A DNA stretch of 8,874 nt from UBA9647 sp049522195. Lineage in GTDB: Bacteria > Bacteroidota > Ignavibacteria > UBA10030. Positions 6,390 through 8,874 of this stretch are shown here, one piece after another. A program made the position numbers and the translations under genes. The stretch lies in contig JBEKOB010000123.1 of NCBI GenBank assembly GCA_049522195.1, positions 1 through 8,874 of the forward strand. The letters run 5' to 3'. How positions within the stretch are numbered: position 1 is the stretch's first letter; the number at the start of each line of letters is the position of its first letter. The notes below the pieces were generated by a model that made no database searches, was not told where the DNA came from, and saw only the letters and a list, made by a program, of their open reading frames with translations.

Positions 6390-6884
6390 ATGGACGAGAA
6401 CGAACTCATCGGCCAAATCCTCAACACGTGGCGCGTTCATGATCGCATCAATGTTCATCTGCTTCAGCACGTCTCGCCGAAAGGGCTCAAAGCCGTTCCA
6501 TCAGGGTCCAGAGGAAGAAACGTCTCCCAGGTATTTGCCCATATGCATAAGGTGCGCCTCGCATGGCTCAGGTATAACGCGCCGGTATTGATCAAGGGTA
6601 TCTCCTTTTTCCGAAAAGGGACGTCCCCGGGACGGGCGGCACTTCGGTCCGAACTCCGGCTGTCGGGTAAGGCCGTCGAGAAGATGCTCCTCTCCGCTCT
6701 CAAGGAAGAACGCAGCATCAAATCCTTCAAGCGCAATCCGGTCCGATGGATGGGATATCTGATTTCGCACGAGTCGCATCACCGTGGCCAGATCGCTCTG
6801 GCACTGAAACAGTCTGGAATGCGTCTCCCGCAGGATGTCGCCATCCGCGGTCTCTGGCAGGAGTGGTACTGGGGCAAACTCTGA
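6390..6884 (+). CDS. DinB-fold protein (DinB/YfiT-like metal-binding four-helix bundle)
   Basis: This 164-residue cytoplasmic protein has the pattern of the DinB/YfiT superfamily. An early helix (ILNTWRVHDRINVHLLQHV, 10-28) is followed by His51/His53 in the second helix (VFAHMHKVRLAWL). The signature ISHESHHRGQIALALKQSG (126-144) supplies the metal ligands His127 and His131, and the protein ends in a Trp-rich tail (LWQEWYWGKL). The three His form a divalent-metal site in this fold. Characterised members transfer thiols such as bacillithiol or mycothiol, or act as metal-dependent hydrolases; most are uncharacterised and many respond to stress. The ribosome site GGAGA (6381-6385) supports the ATG. 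It sits 33 bases after the lipoprotein gene and 45 bases before the membrane-protein gene. The fold is firm and the activity unknown; detoxification of a reactive product is only a possibility. Confidence 0.85.
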   Translation: MDENELIGQILNTWRVHDRINVHLLQHVSPKGLKAVPSGSRGRNVSQVFAHMHKVRLAWLRYNAPVLIKGISFFRKGTSPGRAALRSELRLSGKAVEKMLLSALKEERSIKSFKRNPVRWMGYLISHESHHRGQIALALKQSGMRLPQDVAIRGLWQEWYWGKL

Positions 6885-6929
6885 GTGCGCTACGTGCACA
6901 GAGTACCATACCGACGACAGGGAGGAAAA

Positions 6930-7403
6930 ATGGAAGAAAACGACGACCGTTCACCTGCCGAAGTGCTCGGCCGCCTCAAATCGAATCGCTTCATCGTGGG
7001 GATCCCATTCGTGGTCCTCATCGCTGACTTATTCGTGCGCTCGATGAGCAACTTTGATTTCTCAGTGATCCGACCCGTTGAATCGGTGATTTTCAGTATT
7101 GCTGCCATGTCGCTCTTGAGTGCGGCACATTCTGACAAACAACTCTCTCTCAAGACATACCGCATCGAGATGTGGCTCGCCCTGGCATTCATTCTGGGCG
7201 CCCTTCGTGACGGACTCTGGGCCGCCGGGATGAGCATCCAGGATGTCAACATCATTGACCTGGCAATCGGCGTAGTTGGAGGCGTTTGCGTATATTTCTG
7301 GACACACCGATCATCGCTCGTGCTCACCGCCACGCGGATTGGTCCCACCCGGCCAGCCGACACTTCGCAGGAAACCAGCCAGCAACGTCCCGCTGATTAC
7401 TGA
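6930..7403 (+). CDS. Four-helix integral membrane protein, unknown function
   Basis: I do not recognise a family. The 157-residue protein has four hydrophobic stretches likely to span the inner membrane: about residues 21-37 (FIVGIPFVVLIADLFVR), 49-66, 79-98 (IEMWLALAFILGALRDGLW) and 106-125 (VNIIDLAIGVVGGVCVYFW). The N-terminal 19 residues are charged and the C-terminal 30 are polar (Thr, Gln, Pro), so both ends probably lie on the same side, by the positive residues most likely the cytoplasm. The ATG at 6930 is preferred because GGAGG (6921-6925) stands 4 bases before it. A GTG at 6885 would overlap that site and add 15 charged residues. No catalytic motif is visible. The gene follows the DinB-like gene by 45 bases and is probably the last of its unit, since the next gap is 95 bases. 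Confidence 0.7.
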   Translation: MEENDDRSPAEVLGRLKSNRFIVGIPFVVLIADLFVRSMSNFDFSVIRPVESVIFSIAAMSLLSAAHSDKQLSLKTYRIEMWLALAFILGALRDGLWAAGMSIQDVNIIDLAIGVVGGVCVYFWTHRSSLVLTATRIGPTRPADTSQETSQQRPADY

Positions 7404-7438
7404 ATCGTGAAACCGTGAAGCCAGATCTCCCTAACCTC

Positions 7439-7451
7439 CTGAACGGTTCAG
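7439..7451. repeat. Short palindrome upstream of the GNAT gene
   Basis: CTGAAC (7439-7444) and GTTCAG (7446-7451) are perfect inverted arms around a single G. The site lies 47 bases before the probable start of the acetyltransferase gene, where an operator could sit. A 6-base dyad can occur by chance in a window of this size. The rest of the 95-base gap shows no exact TAnnTTTG box and no T-rich terminator. Confidence 0.2.
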
Positions 7452-7498
7452 AGCAGACCATTCAATCTAAATCAAGCCAGAGCAACAACAAGGTTCCT

Positions 7499-7999
7499 AT
7501 GAGAACAATCTTTCTTCTCAACATCGGTCACGCAACGCTCCAGTCCCTACAATCTGAGGCCGAACAGTTTTGCCGGGTACAGGGAGTTCAGATTGGTCAG
7601 AACGCCGGCATTCTTCTCAACGTGGTTGCTCAAACGACCAAGTTCATGACGACTGTCGGGGGTGATCCGAAATGGTTTGGGTACTTGGCGATCGACAGCG
7701 GTACAAAACAGATCATCGGAACGTGCGCATTCAAAGGGGCGCCGACGAAAGAAAAGACTGTCGAGATAGCCTACTTCACTTTCCCTGAATTCGAAGGAAA
7801 GGGGTATGCGACAGCGATGGCTTCCATGCTCATTCATGCAGCGCGGTCCAACCCTGAAGTCGAGAGCGTCATCGCACACACCTTGCCCGAAACCAACGCA
7901 TCAACATCAATTCTTCAGAAGCTCGGTATGAAGTTTGTGGGAGAAGTCATCGATCCGGAAGATGGCCGCGTGTGGCGATGGAGCATGGACAGAGGCTAA
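7499..7999 (+). CDS. GNAT-family N-acetyltransferase
   Basis: This 166-residue protein transfers an acetyl group from acetyl-CoA to an amine that cannot be predicted. The GNAT core is clear. A strand pair (WFGYLAIDSGTKQIIGTCAF, 59-78) is followed by IAYFTFPEFEGKGYATAM (90-107), which holds the pyrophosphate-binding Gln/Arg-x-x-Gly-x-Gly-type loop, here EGKGYA. Motif B is NASTSILQKLGMKFVGEV (133-150), where SILQKLGMKF is typical of the RimJ/RimL-like branch. The protein ends in a WRWSM strand. I chose the ATG at 7499 because AAGG (7490-7493) precedes it and the domain starts within a few residues. An in-frame GTG at 7415 would add 28 polar, low-complexity residues and lacks a good ribosome site. 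The gene stands alone between a 95-base gap and the repeat cluster. It could modify a protein, an antibiotic or a small metabolite. Confidence 0.88.
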   Translation: MRTIFLLNIGHATLQSLQSEAEQFCRVQGVQIGQNAGILLNVVAQTTKFMTTVGGDPKWFGYLAIDSGTKQIIGTCAFKGAPTKEKTVEIAYFTFPEFEGKGYATAMASMLIHAARSNPEVESVIAHTLPETNASTSILQKLGMKFVGEVIDPEDGRVWRWSMDRG

Positions 8000-8007
8000 C
8001 AACCACG

Positions 8008-8096
8008 ACTTCGATATTCATGATTCCTTGATCGATATTCGATATTCACTGGGTGAATCCTGAATATCGAGCAATCGAATATCGAACGCCGAAGTG
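8008..8096. repeat. Intergenic cluster of inverted TCGATATTC units
   Basis: Four clustered units face each other around a centre near 8054. They are TTCGATATTCA (8010-8020), TCGATATTCGATATTCA (8032-8048, itself a 1.5-fold repeat), TGAATATCGA (8061-8070) and TCGAATATCGAA (8075-8086). TCGATATTCA at 8039-8048 pairs perfectly with 8061-8070 across a 12-base loop. TTCGATATTC at 8010-8019 pairs perfectly with GAATATCGAA at 8077-8086. The outer ends, CAC..ACTTC and GAAGTG, are also roughly complementary. The structure starts 8 bases after the GNAT stop and ends 45 bases before the next promoter, so the transcript could form a branched hairpin that ends or stabilises the GNAT mRNA. It resembles dispersed intergenic palindromic (REP-like) repeats, but only one cluster is visible here. 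No T-run follows. Confidence 0.75.
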
Positions 8097-8140
8097 TTGA
8101 GAAACATCTGACTGTTGTCGTTCGCTGTCCCCCACCTTTG

Positions 8141-8171
8141 TTGACACTCCACGCATTTTGCGTTACCTTTG
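8141..8171 (+). promoter_or_regulatory. Predicted FCB-type promoter of the thioesterase gene (TTGACA, TACCTTTG)
   Basis: TTG at 8141-8143 (within TTGACA, 8141-8146) and TACCTTTG (8164-8171) are 20 bases apart and fit the Bacteroidota-type TTG-N20-TAnnTTTG pattern. The same spacing is seen in the predicted promoter at 714-745. An additional TTTG lies at 8137-8140. Transcription would start near 8178, leaving a leader of about 56 bases to the TTG start at 8234. The core motif sits inside the longest possible version of the thioesterase frame, which argues that this version is not translated. Confidence 0.65.
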
Positions 8172-8218
8172 CGGCACAGCGTCATCGGCGCACCAAAGCG
8201 TATCAGAACACATCCAAC

Positions 8219-8224
8219 AAGGAG
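8219..8224 (+). promoter_or_regulatory. Ribosome binding site that decides the TTG start of the thioesterase
   Basis: AAGGAG lies 9 bases before the in-frame TTG at 8234 and downstream of the predicted transcription start. The alternative ATG at 8273 has only a distant GGAAAG 15 bases upstream, so the TTG is the better-supported start. Confidence 0.6.
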
Positions 8225-8233
8225 AGCCCACAC

Positions 8234-8740
8234 TTGCTCCACCACGTGACCGGAAAGCAGCAAAACAGCAAAATGTGTCTTGTATGTGGACTAAAGAACC
8301 CTTTCGGGTTGAAGAGCTCGTTCTACGAGCTGGAAAACAAGGAGCTCGTCTGCATCTTCACCCCTTCGGAAATGCATCAGAGCTACCCGGGGCGCCTTCA
8401 CGGGGGGATCACCACCGCGCTCCTCGATGAAACCATCGGCCGGGCCATTATGATGCGGTACGAGCATATGCTGTGGGGAGTGACGGTTGAATTCACGACG
8501 AAATTCAAGAAGCCTATCCCGCTCAACCAGGAACTTCGCGTAGTTGGGCGGATAACAAGCGATACCAGCCGGTTCTTCGAGGGCACAGGCGAGATTCTCT
8601 TGCCCGACGGGGATGTCGCAGCGACAGGTTATGGGAAGTATATCAAGATGCCGCTTGAGAAGATTGCCGACTTCGATGCGACCGAGCAGGAATGGAAAAT
8701 CGTTCATACAGAGCGGGATCCGAAAGCAATCGAACTCTGA
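8234..8740 (+). CDS. PaaI-like hotdog-fold thioesterase
   Basis: This 168-residue protein, counted from a TTG start, belongs to the hotdog thioesterases that hydrolyse acyl-CoA or related thioesters. An N-terminal HHVTGKQQNSKMCLVCGLKNP segment with Cys15 and Cys18 precedes the fold. Next come the hotdog signature YPGRLHGGITTALLDETIGRA (about 52-72), with His56, Gly57-Gly58 and the central-helix Asp65-Glu66, and then the strand WGVTVEFTTKFKKPIPLNQELRVVGRI. Conserved HGG and LDE are the usual active-site region of the PaaI-like branch. Starting at ATG 8273 would remove the first 13 residues, including the KQxNS stretch that, from memory, such proteins often carry before the CxxCG. The gene has its own predicted promoter, and a putative IS30 element begins within 75 bases of its stop. 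The acyl substrate is unknown; detoxification or release of aryl- or acyl-CoA is typical. Confidence 0.88.
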   Translation: MLHHVTGKQQNSKMCLVCGLKNPFGLKSSFYELENKELVCIFTPSEMHQSYPGRLHGGITTALLDETIGRAIMMRYEHMLWGVTVEFTTKFKKPIPLNQELRVVGRITSDTSRFFEGTGEILLPDGDVAATGYGKYIKMPLEKIADFDATEQEWKIVHTERDPKAIEL

Positions 8741-8774
8741 AAAATCTAAATCACGAGTTCTACAAGGAAGTGCA

Positions 8775-8790
8775 ACACCTGGGATGGTGT
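8775..8790. repeat. Small inverted repeat in the presumed left end of the IS30-like element
   Basis: ACACC (8775-8779) and GGTGT (8786-8790) are perfect 5-base arms around TGGGAT. They lie between the thioesterase stop and the transposase start. They could be part of the element's left terminal inverted repeat or a weak terminator. The right end of the element is outside the window, so the terminal repeat cannot be delimited. Confidence 0.3.
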
Positions 8791-8814
8791 CCGATGATTT
8801 AGTATCCTAGGTGC

Positions 8815-8874
8815 ATGAAACAGACATCATATCGTCATTTGAGTCTCGGTGAAAGAGACACATTGGCCCGTTTG
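8815..8874 (+). CDS. IS30-family transposase, N-terminal start only
   Basis: The last 60 bases form an open frame of 20 codons from an ATG: MKQTSYRHLSLGERDTLARL. This matches the start of many IS30-family transposases, which open with a short basic stretch followed by YRHLSxxER and a helix-turn-helix that binds the terminal repeats. The catalytic DDE domain lies beyond the window. IS30 elements usually start some 50 bases before the transposase, so the insertion junction is probably between 8741 and about 8770. The call rests on a short stretch; the motif is characteristic but other helix-turn-helix proteins with a similar start are possible. Confidence 0.65.
   Translation, partial: MKQTSYRHLSLGERDTLARL

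Larger units (their letters stand above)
8741..8874 (+). mobile_element. Probable left end of an IS30-family insertion sequence (partial)
   Basis: The call follows from the transposase start at 8815 on the same strand and from the untranslated 74 bases before it, which contain a short dyad (8775-8790) and a CCTAGG palindrome (8806-8811). The exact left boundary, direct target repeats and right end cannot be seen. The coordinates give the maximal possible extent inside the window; the true element probably begins some bases after 8740. Confidence 0.45.

Noticed and set aside
7415..7498. N-terminal extension of the GNAT protein from a GTG at 7415
   Set aside because: It is polar, low-complexity sequence outside the GNAT fold with no good ribosome site, while the ATG at 7499 has AAGG upstream.
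8008..8096. CRISPR array
   Set aside because: The units are about 10 bases, occur in both orientations and have irregular short gaps; there is no repeat-spacer pattern and no cas gene.
8138..8233. N-terminal extension of the thioesterase from a TTG at 8138
   Set aside because: This stretch contains the predicted promoter and the AAGGAG site; the extension has no family similarity and would be upstream of the expected transcript start.
4198..8740. Defence island, toxin-antitoxin or phage module
   Set aside because: No nuclease, helicase, toxin, integrase or structural phage motif is seen; the small genes here are enzymes, a lipoprotein and a membrane protein with individual ribosome sites.

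Overview
The window looks like a bacterial chromosome segment of moderate GC with every supported gene on the + strand. Two intergenic sites match the promoter form known from the Bacteroidota and related FCB lineages (TTTG or TTG, about 20 bases, TAnnTTTG), at 714-745 and 8141-8171. Most genes also have clear Shine-Dalgarno sequences, which many Bacteroidia lack. Together these suggest a non-Bacteroidia FCB lineage such as the Ignavibacteriota or Chlorobiota side. This is inference: the window holds no phylogenetic marker gene.

Layout. (1) 3-718: the C-terminal end of a GH3 beta-glucosidase, with a small cupin gene whose ribosome site overlaps the glycosidase stop. (2) 816-4081: a tight three-gene unit behind a predicted promoter. 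It encodes an exported MetX-like alpha/beta hydrolase, a zinc-ribbon protein with a DUF2007-like tail, and a Tat-exported amidase of the peptide-amidase type. (3) 4215-7403: five genes with gaps of 33 to 63 bases. They are an exported lipocalin-like protein, a type III polyketide synthase with an intact Cys-His-Asn triad, a small unrecognised lipoprotein, a DinB-fold protein and a four-helix membrane protein. (4) 7499-7999: a GNAT acetyltransferase, followed by a dense cluster of inverted TCGATATTC units (8008-8096). (5) 8234-8740: a hotdog thioesterase with its own promoter and a probable TTG start. (6) 8815-8874: the first 20 codons of an IS30-type transposase, cut by the window end.

How the genes work together. 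Regions 1 and 2 look catabolic and cell-envelope facing (sugar release, ester/acyl and amide hydrolysis outside the cytoplasm). The most distinctive gene is the type III polyketide synthase: no methyltransferase, oxidoreductase or CoA ligase is visible beside it, so its starter unit and product cannot be read from context. The rest are stand-alone accessory genes, and the right edge is a mobile-element junction. No CRISPR, phage, toxin-antitoxin or recognised defence system is present. The best candidates for something undescribed are the polyketide synthase neighbourhood, the exported hydrolase/zinc-ribbon/amidase unit and the repeat cluster.
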